Source of the DNA: Clostridia bacterium
Lineage (GTDB): Bacteria > Bacillota > Clostridia > Oscillospirales > Acutalibacteraceae
Direction: 5' to 3'
NCBI GenBank assembly: GCA_017480115.1
Contig: JAFVBH010000067.1
Span: 29,460-93,459 of the forward strand
Length of the DNA stretch: 64,000 bases
In this document: in pieces, positions 48,871-58,339 of the stretch
How the letters are laid out: each line of letters opens with the position of its first letter
Numbering within the stretch: the stretch's first letter is position 1
The notes under the pieces: model-generated
Databases searched by the model: none
The model's input: only the letters and a program-made list of their open reading frames with translations
What the model was told of the DNA's origin: nothing
Translations under genes and position numbers: made by a program

Positions 48871-48980
48871 CTATTACCATGAAAGTTTCCTATGAAATAA
48901 AACGAACAGGGATCCGACACTGCGCCGGATCTCTGTTTTACTGCAGGCACTGATTACTGAAAAAAAAATCTTTTACAGAA

Positions 48981-50243
48981 TCATTTCTTCCTCTTTTTAA
49001 AATATAGGACGAAAGCAAATGCCAGCTCGGCGGCGTAAAGGCAACCGAACGCAACATATACTATATGCATGACCGCAATCGCATGCTGCACGTCCACAGT
49101 CGTATAGACCGTCGCGGGCATATACCCGTTATCGGCGTCGCCCCAAACGATCAGGCTGATTTCGTCGTTGTTCCATGTCCATGAGAACAGTTCGTTGCCG
49201 TCCTCATCGTCCATGCTCTCCCGCCGGGACGTTGACGCGTCTGCCTCGTCAAACGCCGCCGCATCCGCAGGGCTTGTCGTCGGCGGCTCGCCCTGTTCTA
49301 CGTCCGTCGGATGAGCGGTGGGCGGCTCGGCGGGGGTATAACTTTTTTCCGTTCCGGCAAAAACAATAAATTCCTCCGCCGTTTCAAAGGTTGTTCCGCG
49401 GTTAAACCATGCGGTACTGTTCGTATCAATAAATCGCAGCACACCCGTAGTTAGCAGAACGGCGGCGATCAGCCCCGCGGTCAGTTTGAGTTTTAACCCG
49501 CTGTTATACCGCTCCGCAGGTGTAACAGCAAGCGTTTTCGAGGTCACGGCGATGATATTGCGCGCAAGAAAGCAAACGACCAATACAACCGACGCGATCA
49601 GTGCGCCGCGCAGGGTCTCACCGGCTTCCAGCCCATAATACGGTTCATTCCAAAGCTGCAAAAGCGGTGCGCCGAAACACAGACACACAAGCAGTCCGGC
49701 AAAGACGGCAAATGATCTGTTATACAGCGCCTTCTTAAACATCTGCACCGTGTCGGCGTCGGTTTCATCGCTGTCCGCAGCATTCCACGCTGACGCGGTA
49801 AATACGCATTGGCAGACGCTCCCTGCCAGTACAAACGCGCACAGCAGCCAAAATCCCAACAGTCCCCGCAAAAACACAAGATTGCAAATTGCCGCCGCAA
49901 GCAATCCCGCAAGTCCCAAGCCGACAGATATAAAGGATCGCATTTTAAATTTAGACAGCACGCGTTTAGCGATGACGCGCCGCCGTTTCTCCGCGCCCAC
50001 GGAACCGGACACGGCTTGCGGCGTTTCCGGCTTGTGTCGCTCCCCGCGCAGCAGTTCATCGCTCGTGACGCCGAAAATATCCGCAATCACGGGAATCAGC
50101 AACAGATCGGGATAGCTCTCGTCCCGCTCCCAGCGGCTGACCGCCTTATCTGATACATTTAACATTTCGGCAAGCTCGCGTTGGGTATACCCCTTGGATT
50201 TCCTTAACGCCGCAATGAACGCGCCCATGGTTGTCCTTTCCAT
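48981..50243 (-). CDS. XRE-family regulator with large membrane domain
   Basis: 420 residues from the ATG at 50243; the GGAG site is 8 bases upstream and a closer ATG overlaps it. N-terminal helix-turn-helix (FIAALRKSKGYTQRELAEML, NVSDKAVSRWERDESYPDLL), a basic linker, then about seven hydrophobic helices and a Thr/Pro/Asp-rich loop before the last helix. Same plan as the protein at 35037-35642 but longer. Probably a membrane-tethered regulator; signal unknown. Confidence 0.85.
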   Translation of the reverse strand: MERTTMGAFIAALRKSKGYTQRELAEMLNVSDKAVSRWERDESYPDLLLIPVIADIFGVTSDELLRGERHKPETPQAVSGSVGAEKRRRVIAKRVLSKFKMRSFISVGLGLAGLLAAAICNLVFLRGLLGFWLLCAFVLAGSVCQCVFTASAWNAADSDETDADTVQMFKKALYNRSFAVFAGLLVCLCFGAPLLQLWNEPYYGLEAGETLRGALIASVVLVVCFLARNIIAVTSKTLAVTPAERYNSGLKLKLTAGLIAAVLLTTGVLRFIDTNSTAWFNRGTTFETAEEFIVFAGTEKSYTPAEPPTAHPTDVEQGEPPTTSPADAAAFDEADASTSRRESMDDEDGNELFSWTWNNDEISLIVWGDADNGYMPATVYTTVDVQHAIAVMHIVYVAFGCLYAAELAFAFVLYFKKRKK

Positions 50244-50369
50244 ACATGGCATCTCCTTTCAGTTTGCGCCTTAATTCTACCGCGAAGAGGAAAAGAATGC
50301 CACCCCGCAAAGCGAAAATCTCTCTCGCAAAACGAGAATCCCGCCGGTTTCAGCAGAAAAGCCCGACTT

Positions 50370-50762
50370 TCAGCCGAGCTTTTTTCTCTTATTATATATT
50401 ATAATTTCATAAATACCCAAGAACAAACATCCGACGGCATAACACAGAATATCCATACCGTCAAACGTCGCGCCGATCAACACGCGAAAAAAACGGATAT
50501 GCCCCAGCCCGAGCAAGTTCACAAAATCGAAATATTGGAGAAATTCCACGCCCGCAGAAAAAAGAAACACATACAACGGCAGCAGCTTCGGGTTGCGCGG
50601 AAAAACAATCCGGATTAAGCAGTAGATCACGATAACGACCAGCGCGTCGCCGACGTAGGGGCGCACAAACGCGTCATGTACAAACAGCGCGATGCAGACC
50701 TCAATCCCCAGCAGGAGAACGGCGGCAACGCAATAGTACAACCGCAATTGCTTATTCCGCAT
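50370..50762 (-). CDS. DUF2809-family membrane protein
   Basis: 130 residues with four hydrophobic helices. PYVGDALVVIVIYCLIRIVF and GVEFLQYFDFVNLLG, plus GATFDGMDILCYAVGCLFLG, match the DUF2809 pattern. Function unknown. Its start overlaps the end of the preceding lipoprotein-like gene, so the pair is coupled. Confidence 0.88.
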   Translation of the reverse strand: MRNKQLRLYYCVAAVLLLGIEVCIALFVHDAFVRPYVGDALVVIVIYCLIRIVFPRNPKLLPLYVFLFSAGVEFLQYFDFVNLLGLGHIRFFRVLIGATFDGMDILCYAVGCLFLGIYEIIIYNKRKKLG

Positions 50763-51288
50763 TGTCAGGCTCCGATACGATAAACGTCAGCGGGACGGTA
50801 TACAAATGCCTGTCCGCCGCTTCTTTTTTTACGCCGGACGTAAAATCCACCGTGATCTCGGGGGAAAACGTTCCGCTGCCGCCTGCGGTAAAATAAATCA
50901 AGATTTTCCATTGCAGCGCCGCAGGCTTCCCGTCAACCACGGGTAATATCGCCTCTGCAAGCGGGACGTTCAACGGGGAATCCGCTGCGGGGGCGATCTC
51001 GGTGCGGACGCTGTTAATCCCGCTGACCGTCAGCCCGTGCAGCACAGCGTAAAAATCCGGCTCGGTCTTTTCGGCAGTAAACAACACCTCGGCGACATAA
51101 CCGTTCTCACTTTCACCAAGGGTAAAGCGCTGCTGCGTGGGCGCAAAGGTAAAATTGACGCGGTCAACCACCGCCGACGCCGTACTGCCGGCAGTCTCCT
51201 CTGCGTTCTTATAGACCAGCGCCACCGCCGTAACGGCAATGCCGACCACCAAAATGACCGCCAATAGCGCGGTAATTATTTTTTTCAT
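50752..51288 (-). CDS. Membrane-anchored or secreted hypothetical protein
   Basis: 178 residues from the ATG at 51288, which has GAGGAG 9 bases upstream. An N-terminal hydrophobic segment (IITALLAVILVVGIAVTAVA) acts as signal anchor; the rest is beta-rich with no known domain. It overlaps the DUF2809 gene by 11 bases. Divergent from the Rrf2 regulator. Confidence 0.7.
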   Translation of the reverse strand: MKKIITALLAVILVVGIAVTAVALVYKNAEETAGSTASAVVDRVNFTFAPTQQRFTLGESENGYVAEVLFTAEKTEPDFYAVLHGLTVSGINSVRTEIAPAADSPLNVPLAEAILPVVDGKPAALQWKILIYFTAGGSGTFSPEITVDFTSGVKKEAADRHLYTVPLTFIVSEPDNAE

Positions 51289-51374
51289 CGCAAAAATCTC
51301 CTCAACTTCGCTTGTTTTCATTATGCACCATTCGTCAAATTGTGTCAAGTCGAAAAATGTTACAGAAAAAAATC

Positions 51375-51403
51375 TTGAAAACCTACAGAATCCATGGTAT
51401 TAT
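51375..51403 (+). promoter_or_regulatory. Promoter of the Rrf2 gene
   Basis: TTGAAA at 51375-51380 and TATTAT at 51398-51403 are 17 bases apart, 24 bases before the GTG start. Confidence 0.7.
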
Positions 51404-51427
51404 AGGGATATAGATAGGGTGATTTAT

Positions 51428-51862
51428 GTGAAAATTTCAACAAAAGGCAGATATGCCCTGCGCATGCTGATTGATCTTGCGGGAAACCAGCGGGACGGGT
51501 ATGTATCCCTGCGGGACATCTCCGAGCGGCAGGAGATTTCAAAAAAATATCTGGAGCAGATCGTGCCCATTTTCAACAATTCGGACATTTTACTGACGAG
51601 CCGCGGCTTTAAAGGCGGCTACCGTTTGGCGAAGGCGCCCGAGGACATCACCGTCGGCGAGGTGCTGCGCCTGACCGAGGGCAGCCTTGCCCCCGTGGCG
51701 TGTCTGGAACATGACCCGGCGCAGTGTGACCGCAGCGCGTTCTGCCCCACCCTGCCCGTGTGGAAGGGGCTGTATGACAACATTACGACCTATCTCGACG
51801 GGATCACGCTACAGGAACTGATCGATAACGGGCACGGCGGCGCGGATAATTATATCATTTAA
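51428..51862 (+). CDS. Rrf2-family transcriptional regulator
   Basis: 144 residues from a GTG with AGGGTGA upstream (VKISTKGRYALRMLIDLAGN). Winged helix with ISERQEISKKYLEQIVPIFN and LTSRGFKGGYRLAKAPEDIT. Three cysteines in CLEHDPAQCDRSAFC could hold an iron-sulfur cluster as in IscR or bind a metabolite complex as in CymR. It is not followed by isc genes; the glutamine synthetase gene with its own promoter comes next. Confidence 0.92.
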   Translation: MKISTKGRYALRMLIDLAGNQRDGYVSLRDISERQEISKKYLEQIVPIFNNSDILLTSRGFKGGYRLAKAPEDITVGEVLRLTEGSLAPVACLEHDPAQCDRSAFCPTLPVWKGLYDNITTYLDGITLQELIDNGHGGADNYII

Positions 51863-51875
51863 TTTAAAAAACGTA

Positions 51876-51958
51876 TTGACAAATTGCTAAAAGCGTCATA
51901 TAATGTAGCAAATGACAAAGGCGTCACATCTTTTTGTGACGTCTTTTCTTTATTTTTG
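51876..51958 (+). promoter_or_regulatory. Promoter and terminator-bearing leader of glnN
   Basis: TTGACA (51876-51881) and TATAAT (51899-51904) are 17 bases apart. Within 15 bases of the likely transcript start a 9-base stem (51920-51928 with 51935-51943, GGCGTCACA/TGTGACGTC) is followed by TTTTCTTTATTTTT, a full intrinsic terminator upstream of the ribosome site. This points to control by termination/antitermination. Confidence 0.7.
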
Positions 51959-51983
51959 CAAAACATTGAAGGAGTGATATACG

Positions 51984-54083
51984 ATGGCAACAGTCCCCGA
52001 GTTTTTCGGTTCGCTCGTGTTCAACGATGTGACCATGCGCACCAAGCTGCCGAAGGACACCTACAAAAAACTGAAAAAGACCATTGAGGAGGGCAAGCAT
52101 CTAGACCTTTCCATTGCAAACGAAGTGGCGCACGCCATGAAGGAATGGGCGATTGAGAACGGCGCCACCCATTTTACCCACTGGTTCCAGCCGCTGACCG
52201 GAATCACCGCCGAAAAGCACGACAGTTTCATCACTCCCCGCGACGACGGCACCGTGATCATGTCGTTCTCCGGCAAAGAGCTGGTACAGGGCGAGCCGGA
52301 CGCATCCAGCTTCCCCTCCGGCGGTCTGCGCGCGACCTTTGAAGCCCGCGGCTATACCGCATGGGACCCCTCATCCTACGCGTTCATCAAGGACGGTACG
52401 CTCTGCATTCCCACCGCGTTCTGCTCCTACGGCGGCGAAGCGCTGGATAAGAAAACGCCCCTGCTGCGCTCCATGGAAGCCATCAACCGGCAGGCGAAGC
52501 GCATTCTGAAGCTTTTCGGAAACGACAGCATCAAAACGGTGAAAACCACCGTCGGTCCCGAGCAGGAATATTTCCTCGTCGACCGAGAACTTTACAACAA
52601 GAGACGCGATCTGATTTTCACCGGCAGAACGCTGTTCGGCGCAAAGCCCCCCAAGGGACAGGAGTTGGAGGATCATTACTTCGGCTCCATCAAGCCCCGC
52701 GTCGCCGCGTATATGGCGGACCTTGACAACGAGCTGTGGAAGCTGGGCGTACTGTCCAAGACCAAACACAATGAAGTCGCGCCCGCGCAGCATGAGCTTG
52801 CGCCCATTTTCACAACGACCAATATCGCCGTCGATCACAACCAGCTGACCATGGAGATCATGAAAAAGGTCGCCGCACGTCACGGACTCGTCTGCCTGCT
52901 GCATGAAAAACCCTTTGCCGGTGTGAACGGCAGCGGCAAGCACAACAACTGGTCGCTGAGCACCGATGAAGGCGTCAACCTGCTGGAGCCGGGCGAGACG
53001 CCCCATGAAAACGCGCAATTCCTGCTGTTTTTGACCGCAGTCATCAAGGCGGTGCATGAGCATCAGGATCTTATGCGGATCTCCGTCGCCTCCGCCGGAA
53101 ATGATCATCGGCTGGGCGCCAACGAAGCGCCGCCTGCGGTGGTTTCCATGTTCCTGGGCGACGAGCTGACCGGTATTATTGATTCGATCATGCACGATAC
53201 CGCATACGACCAGGCAGAGCGTGTGCCGATGAAGATCGGTGTACATATCCTGCCCCGCTTCCCCAAAGACAATACGGACAGAAACCGCACCTCGCCGTTT
53301 GCGTTCACCGGCAATAAGTTTGAATTCCGCATGCTCGGCTCCTCCGCCTCCGTGGCATCGCCGAACATCATACTGAACACCATTGTAGCGGAAACGCTGG
53401 AGCAGTTTGCCGACACGTTGGAGCAGGTCCCCGCAGAGGAATTCAACACCGCGCTGCACGATTTGATCAAGGAGAACCTGATCGCACATCAAAACATTAT
53501 CTTCAACGGTAACGGCTACGATGACGAATGGATCAAAGAAGCCACTGAGAAACGCGGGCTGCTGAACCTTGTCTCCACGCCCGACTGCCTCCCCTATTTT
53601 GTATCAGAGGAGAATATCAAGCTGTTCACGGCGCAGAAAGTTCTCACCAAGCCGGAGATTCTGTCCCGTTACGACATTATGCTTGATAATTACTGCAAAG
53701 TTATCAATATCGAAGCGTTGACAATGATCGATATGACCAAGAAAGACATTCTTCCGGCTCTTACCGCATATTCCAAGACATTGGCGGATACCATCGCCGA
53801 GAAGAAAGCGGTACTGCCCGATCTTGCGTGCGGCTATGAGGAAAAGACCCTGCGCAAGCTTTCCTGCCTTGCAGCTGAAATCTTTGAGAAGACCGAGGCG
53901 CTGGAAAGAAGCTTGATTACCGTAAAAGACTGCGGCGATCTGCAGGCACAGGCGTTCTTCTGCAAAGACACGATATTCAGCTGCATGCAGGAGCTGCGCG
54001 CCGTTGTAGACGAAGCGGAAACCGTCACCGCAAAAGCGTACTGGCCGTTCCCCAACTACGCAGAGCTGCTGTTCAGCGTTTAA
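51984..54083 (+). CDS. glnN: Glutamine synthetase type III
   Basis: 699 residues, the length of GSIII. Markers: [20 protein letters not shown] at the N-terminus, [67 protein letters not shown] and [20 protein letters not shown]. Joins ammonia to glutamate using ATP. GGAG lies 10 bases before the ATG. Transcription appears controlled by the leader terminator; a strong terminator follows. Confidence 0.96.
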   Translation: MATVPEFFGSLVFNDVTMRTKLPKDTYKKLKKTIEEGKHLDLSIANEVAHAMKEWAIENGATHFTHWFQPLTGITAEKHDSFITPRDDGTVIMSFSGKELVQGEPDASSFPSGGLRATFEARGYTAWDPSSYAFIKDGTLCIPTAFCSYGGEALDKKTPLLRSMEAINRQAKRILKLFGNDSIKTVKTTVGPEQEYFLVDRELYNKRRDLIFTGRTLFGAKPPKGQELEDHYFGSIKPRVAAYMADLDNELWKLGVLSKTKHNEVAPAQHELAPIFTTTNIAVDHNQLTMEIMKKVAARHGLVCLLHEKPFAGVNGSGKHNNWSLSTDEGVNLLEPGETPHENAQFLLFLTAVIKAVHEHQDLMRISVASAGNDHRLGANEAPPAVVSMFLGDELTGIIDSIMHDTAYDQAERVPMKIGVHILPRFPKDNTDRNRTSPFAFTGNKFEFRMLGSSASVASPNIILNTIVAETLEQFADTLEQVPAEEFNTALHDLIKENLIAHQNIIFNGNGYDDEWIKEATEKRGLLNLVSTPDCLPYFVSEENIKLFTAQKVLTKPEILSRYDIMLDNYCKVINIEALTMIDMTKKDILPALTAYSKTLADTIAEKKAVLPDLACGYEEKTLRKLSCLAAEIFEKTEALERSLITVKDCGDLQAQAFFCKDTIFSCMQELRAVVDEAETVTAKAYWPFPNYAELLFSV

Positions 54084-54120
54084 GCTTCGCGTAAAAGCGT
54101 TTAAACAGAAAAATATACAT

Positions 54121-54170
54121 AAAACCCCTCCTATGATACGATAAGACAGGTATCGTAAGCGGGGTTTTAT
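54121..54170. terminator. Terminator of glnN
   Basis: AAAACCCC and GGGGTTTT enclose an inner hairpin GATACGAT...ATCGTA; strong stem with T-rich tail, between convergent glnN and the kinase gene. Confidence 0.85.
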
Positions 54171-54236
54171 TCGCGTCAGATTGTTAAAATTATAAATACG
54201 CATATGCTTGCAAGCAAAGCCGCGCAACGGACAATA

Positions 54237-55829
54237 TCATATAGACGCTGCCGCCGCCTCTGCGGGCAGGTACGCTTTGTAGCGCGACAGGAAACGCTCG
54301 AAGCAAGCCACGTCGTTTTCCGCGGGCAGTACGGTCTCGGTCTGCGCCGATGCAAACACGTTCTTTTCAAGATAAGCAGCCAAGCTCTCTCCCGCCTGCT
54401 TTGCCACCGAATATCCTGCCAGCACCGCCATGCCCCAGGGGCCGCCCTCCCCCGCCGTGGACATAACCTTGACGGGAATCTTCAGCGCCGCCGCCATATA
54501 GCGCGTACCGGTTTCTTTCGTTTTGAAATAACCGCCGTGTCCGGCAATGCAGTCCAGCGTGACGCCCTCGCGATAAAGAATATCCATGCCGATGCGCAGG
54601 GTCGCCAGCGCGGACATCAACTGGGTTTTCATAAAGTTACCGATGGAAAATTCGCTGTTCTGGGTGCGGATAAACATGGGCTTTCCGGCGGGCAGCTTCG
54701 TAATCCCCTCGCCGGAGAGATAATTGAAGTTCATCAGACCGCCGCAATCGTCGTCGCCGGTAAAGGCGGCGCGCAGCAGCGTATCATAAAGCTCTGATTT
54801 TTTCACATCAACGCCGAACAGCGCGACCGTCTCGCCGAACAGTTTGATCCAACCGTCAATATCGCCGGAACAGTTATTGCAGTGTACCATGGCGACGGGG
54901 CGACCGTCGGGCGTGGTGACCATATCGATCTCCGGGTACCAGCCGCGCAGTTCTTTTTCCAGCACCGCCATGGCAAACACGCTGGTGCCTGCGCTGACGT
55001 TGCCCGTATGCACGGCAACGCTGTCGGTGGCGGTCATGCCCGTCCCCGCGTCGCCCTCCGGCGGACACAGCGGGATCCCCGCCTGCAAACTGCCGGTCTC
55101 GTCCAACAGCGCCGCGCCCGCCGCCGTCAAGTATCCCGCGTTATCACCGGCGGTCAATACCTTGGGCAGCAGCTCGCGCAGCCGCCATGTATACGCCTTT
55201 ACCGCCGGGATATTGTTGAATTTCTCCAACATGCCGCTGTCGTAATCCCCTGTTTTGCTGTCGATGGGGAACATACCGCCGGCGTCGCCCACGCCGAGGA
55301 CTTTTTCGCCTGTGAGCAAGTAATGAATATACCCCGCAAGCGTAGTGAGAAACGCAAGATCTTTCACATGCGCTTCGCCGCCGAGAACCGCGTGATACAG
55401 ATGCGCGATGCTCCAGCGTTCGGGGATATTGAATTGAAACAACGCGGAAAGCTCCGCCGCCGCTGCCCCGGTCATGGTGTTGCGCCAGGTACGGAACGGC
55501 GTCAGCAGCGTATCGTTTTTATCAAACGCCATATAGCCGTGCATCATGGCGGACACGCCTATGGCGGCGACCCCGGTCAGCGTCACGCCGTATTCCTTTT
55601 GCACCGTATCCCGAAGATCGGCATAGCAGGCGCGAACGCCGGCGTGAATTTCATCAAGCCCGTACGTCCAGACGCCGTCGATCAGGCTGTTTTCCCAGTC
55701 AAAGCTGCCCGAGGCGATCGGCGCGTTATCCGTCCCCGTCAGCACCGCTTTGATGCGGGTCGAGCCCAGCTCGATGCCCAAATAGGTCTGACCGTTTTTT
55801 ATATTTTCGGCAATGCGGGTATGCTTCAT
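54237..55829 (-). CDS. FGGY-family carbohydrate kinase
   Basis: 530 residues. N-terminal phosphate-binding GIELGSTRIKAVLTG, substrate loop AIGVSAMMHGYMAF, central GTGMTATDSVAVHTGNVSAG, C-terminal GHGGYFKTKETGTRYMAAAL and GGPWGMAVLAGY. These fit FGGY kinases near xylulokinase, but the sugar cannot be named. No transporter or isomerase is adjacent. The start has GCAGGGAGC upstream, and the long leader contains a structured region with a strong terminator. Confidence 0.88.
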   Translation of the reverse strand: MKHTRIAENIKNGQTYLGIELGSTRIKAVLTGTDNAPIASGSFDWENSLIDGVWTYGLDEIHAGVRACYADLRDTVQKEYGVTLTGVAAIGVSAMMHGYMAFDKNDTLLTPFRTWRNTMTGAAAAELSALFQFNIPERWSIAHLYHAVLGGEAHVKDLAFLTTLAGYIHYLLTGEKVLGVGDAGGMFPIDSKTGDYDSGMLEKFNNIPAVKAYTWRLRELLPKVLTAGDNAGYLTAAGAALLDETGSLQAGIPLCPPEGDAGTGMTATDSVAVHTGNVSAGTSVFAMAVLEKELRGWYPEIDMVTTPDGRPVAMVHCNNCSGDIDGWIKLFGETVALFGVDVKKSELYDTLLRAAFTGDDDCGGLMNFNYLSGEGITKLPAGKPMFIRTQNSEFSIGNFMKTQLMSALATLRIGMDILYREGVTLDCIAGHGGYFKTKETGTRYMAAALKIPVKVMSTAGEGGPWGMAVLAGYSVAKQAGESLAAYLEKNVFASAQTETVLPAENDVACFERFLSRYKAYLPAEAAAASI

Positions 55830-55886
55830 TGAAATTGCTCCCTGCTTATAGAGTATATTATTGCAGCTCTTTGTGGGGTATCAAGG

Positions 55887-56007
55887 CAATAAAAAATGAC
55901 CGCCCCTGTTTGGTCGCGAGGACGGTCATCGAGCCAATGTGAGTGACCAGCCGCCTTGACCGGTTGCCCCTCGATTGCATTATTTCATATTTTTATCCGT
56001 TTGTCAA
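55887..56007 (-). promoter_or_regulatory. Promoter and structured leader with terminator, FGGY kinase gene
   Basis: On the minus strand TTGACA (56002-56007) and AATAAT (55979-55984) are 17 bases apart. The transcript then forms CGAG...CTCG enclosing ACCGGTCAAGGCGGCTGGT, and next ATGACCG...CGGTCAT (55923-55929 with 55896-55902) followed by TTTTTTATT, an intrinsic terminator about 60 bases before the start codon. It looks like a riboswitch or other attenuation leader, but I cannot match it to a known class. Confidence 0.6.
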
Positions 56008-56055
56008 GTGTCTGCTTCGGCAGGCTTTTTGTTTTTATAACGCGTGATTTTCATC

Positions 56056-56080
56056 AAAAAAAGGGCTGCCGAAGCAGCCC
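56056..56080 (-). terminator. Terminator of hpf
   Basis: On the minus strand GGGCTGC-TTCG-GCAGCCC is followed by seven T bases, 10 bases after the stop. Confidence 0.85.
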
Positions 56081-56089
56081 CCGAATATA

Positions 56090-56620
56090 TTAATTCTGTG
56101 TGGGAACCAGCAATCCGTAGCCGCCGTCCGCGCGGCGATAAACTACATTTACCTCTCCGGAGGCGTCGTCAAGGAACATATAGAACTGATGCCCCAGCAT
56201 ATTCATTTGCAGGATCGCTTCTTCTACAGACTGCGGTTTCAGGGGTACCTCTTTCGTTCTGACCACCTCATACTCCGCTTCCTCATCATCGAGGTACTCG
56301 CCGAAGGCGTAGCTGTCCAGCGCGCCGGCGCGAAGCTTCTTTTCCACTTTCGTTTTGTTCTTGCGAATTTTGCGGATAATGGAATCAATGCAGGCGTCCA
56401 GCGCGTCGTTCATATCCACCGCCCGCTCCTGCGAACGGAAGATCAGCCCGTTGCTGTTGACCGTAACCTCGACAGCCGCCATGGTTTTCTCGATGGTGAC
56501 GGTAATCTTGGCGTCCGCCTCGGTGTCGAAAAAGCGGTCAATTTTAGAAAGTTTCCGCTCCGCGCGCTCCTTGAAAGCGTCTCTGGGTGTACATTTGCGT
56601 CCGATGACAGTGATGTTCAT
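56090..56620 (-). CDS. hpf: Long-form ribosome hibernation promoting factor
   Basis: 176 residues from the ATG at 56620, with AAAGGGGGA upstream. N-terminal HPF/YfiA domain (MNITVIGRKCTPRDAFKERA, then ITVTIEKTMAAVEVTVNSNG), basic helix RKIRKNKTKVEKKLR, C-terminal dimerisation domain (SVEEAILQMNMLGHQFYMFL, VVYRRADGGYGLLVP). The long form pairs 70S ribosomes into inactive 100S dimers in slow growth. Single gene. Confidence 0.96.
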   Translation of the reverse strand: MNITVIGRKCTPRDAFKERAERKLSKIDRFFDTEADAKITVTIEKTMAAVEVTVNSNGLIFRSQERAVDMNDALDACIDSIIRKIRKNKTKVEKKLRAGALDSYAFGEYLDDEEAEYEVVRTKEVPLKPQSVEEAILQMNMLGHQFYMFLDDASGEVNVVYRRADGGYGLLVPTQN

Positions 56621-56836
56621 AGAACATCCCCCTTTACGATTGGTTGGATAAAAAACAACAAGGCAAGGCTGAACTTTTCCCGTCCGCCCTGCCGCTGTGC
56701 TTCTTATCTTGTTTATAGGATACCACAAAAGATGTGAAATGCAAATAGTTTTTATTGAATATTTCTTTAATTTCCTGTTAAAAATCCATAATTTTTCCCA
56801 GCATAAAATTTTACCTGATTTTAAAGGCAGATAAAA

Positions 56837-56865
56837 TTGACAACGGAAAGTGTTTGTTATATAAT
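56837..56865 (+). promoter_or_regulatory. Promoter of the CNNM/CorC - valS unit
   Basis: TTGACA at 56837-56842 and TATAAT at 56860-56865 with a 17-base gap, 37 bases before the start codon. Confidence 0.85.
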
Positions 56866-56902
56866 TATATGAAAATTTATTTTTAAAAGGAGTTCATTTT
56901 TT

Positions 56903-58339
56903 ATGACAGATGCCGACCCTGCGAGTTTTATAACTCTGCTCGCTGCCTCAACGGAGGTCAGCGCCAGCTCGGTAACACTAAAAACGCTTTTGATGATATT
57001 CCTGATCCTCGTCAACGGATTTTTCTCCTGCAGCGAGATCGCGGTCATATCGCTCAATGATAAGAAAATAGAAAAGCTTGCCGACCAGGGCAATAAAAAA
57101 GCGAAAAAGGTACGCAAGCTGACGGAAAATTCATCCCGCTTTCTTTCCACGATCCAGATCGGCGTTACGCTGGCGGGCTTCTTCATGAGCGCATCGGCGG
57201 CGCAGACCTACGCCCCGCTGATCGCGAGCGCCATCGTGCGCGGCAACGCAAATTTGGCGTCGAAGCAAGGGCTGATCGAGACAGTCGCGTCTATCGTGAT
57301 CACGCTGCTGATGTCCTACCTTTCGCTGGTATTCGGCGAGTTGGTTCCGAAAAAGATCGCCATGGCAAAGCCGGAGCGCATTTCCTTTGCCTTTGCGCCG
57401 ATCCTGTTAGCGGTCTCCACCGTGGCAAGGCCCTTTGTCCGTCTGCTTTCCGCCTCGACCAACGGCGTGCTGCGCCTTTTGGGGATCGACCCCAACGCCG
57501 AGGAGGAACAGGTCACCGAGGAGGAAATCCTCATGCTGGTGGACGCGGGCGAAGAAAAGGGCGTGCTGGAGGACACGCAAAGCGAGATGATTAAAAACAT
57601 TTTCGAGTTTGACGATATGAACGCCGGGGATATTATGACCCACCGCGTGGACATGACCGCCGTAGAAGCGGACGAACCCGTGACCACGGTCATCGACGCC
57701 GCCATACAGGACGGCTACTCGCGCATTCCCGTCTATGACGACGACCCGGATAATATCGTGGGAATCGTTTACGTCAAGGATCTTTTACAGTTTATCGGCG
57801 AGGATATTCCCAAGAACACCTCGATCCGCAAGGTCATGCGGGACGCGTATTTTGTCCCCGAGTCCAAAAAGTGCGGCGACCTGTTCACCGAGATGACGGA
57901 AAAGCGCGTGCAGATGTGCGTCGTCGTGGACGAATACGGCGGCACGGCGGGCATCGTCACCATCGAGGATATTATCGAAGCCATTGTCGGCGATATTGAA
58001 GACGAATACGACGAGGAAGGCGACGAGATTTCCAAGATCAACGACAACGTCTATACTGTGGACGGTATTACGGATATTGACGAGGTTGACGAGCTGATCG
58101 GCGTAAATCTCCCCGAGGGGGACTACGACACCGTGGGCGGCTTTATTATCAGCCGTTTGGGCTATATCCCGCAGAACGGCAATAACGACACCGTGGAATA
58201 TAAAAACCTGAAATTCACCGTCCTCAGCGTGGAGGAGCGCAGGATCGACAAGGTCAAGATCGAGATTCTGCCGGTCGCAGAGGAAACGGACAATGAAGAA
58301 AAACAGCATTTTATGCACCGAAAGGAAAAGGATAAATGA
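56903..58339 (+). CDS. CNNM/CorC-family membrane protein (hemolysin C-like)
   Basis: 478 residues. N-terminal DUF21/CNNM transmembrane domain with about four helices (ILVNGFFSCSEIAVISLNDK, IQIGVTLAGFFMSASAA), a pair of CBS domains (IMTHRVDMTAVEADEPVTTV, VCVVVDEYGGTAGIVTIEDI), and the CorC_HlyC domain (TVGGFIISRLGYIPQNGN). Members move or regulate Mg2+ and other cations. Overlaps valS by four bases (ATGA). Confidence 0.93.
   Translation: MTDADPASFITLLAASTEVSASSVTLKTLLMIFLILVNGFFSCSEIAVISLNDKKIEKLADQGNKKAKKVRKLTENSSRFLSTIQIGVTLAGFFMSASAAQTYAPLIASAIVRGNANLASKQGLIETVASIVITLLMSYLSLVFGELVPKKIAMAKPERISFAFAPILLAVSTVARPFVRLLSASTNGVLRLLGIDPNAEEEQVTEEEILMLVDAGEEKGVLEDTQSEMIKNIFEFDDMNAGDIMTHRVDMTAVEADEPVTTVIDAAIQDGYSRIPVYDDDPDNIVGIVYVKDLLQFIGEDIPKNTSIRKVMRDAYFVPESKKCGDLFTEMTEKRVQMCVVVDEYGGTAGIVTIEDIIEAIVGDIEDEYDEEGDEISKINDNVYTVDGITDIDEVDELIGVNLPEGDYDTVGGFIISRLGYIPQNGNNDTVEYKNLKFTVLSVEERRIDKVKIEILPVAEETDNEEKQHFMHRKEKDK

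Noticed and set aside
55887..55980. SRP or 6S RNA gene
   Set aside because: The conserved SRP tetraloop and GGAA motifs and the open 6S bubble are absent; the position points to a leader.
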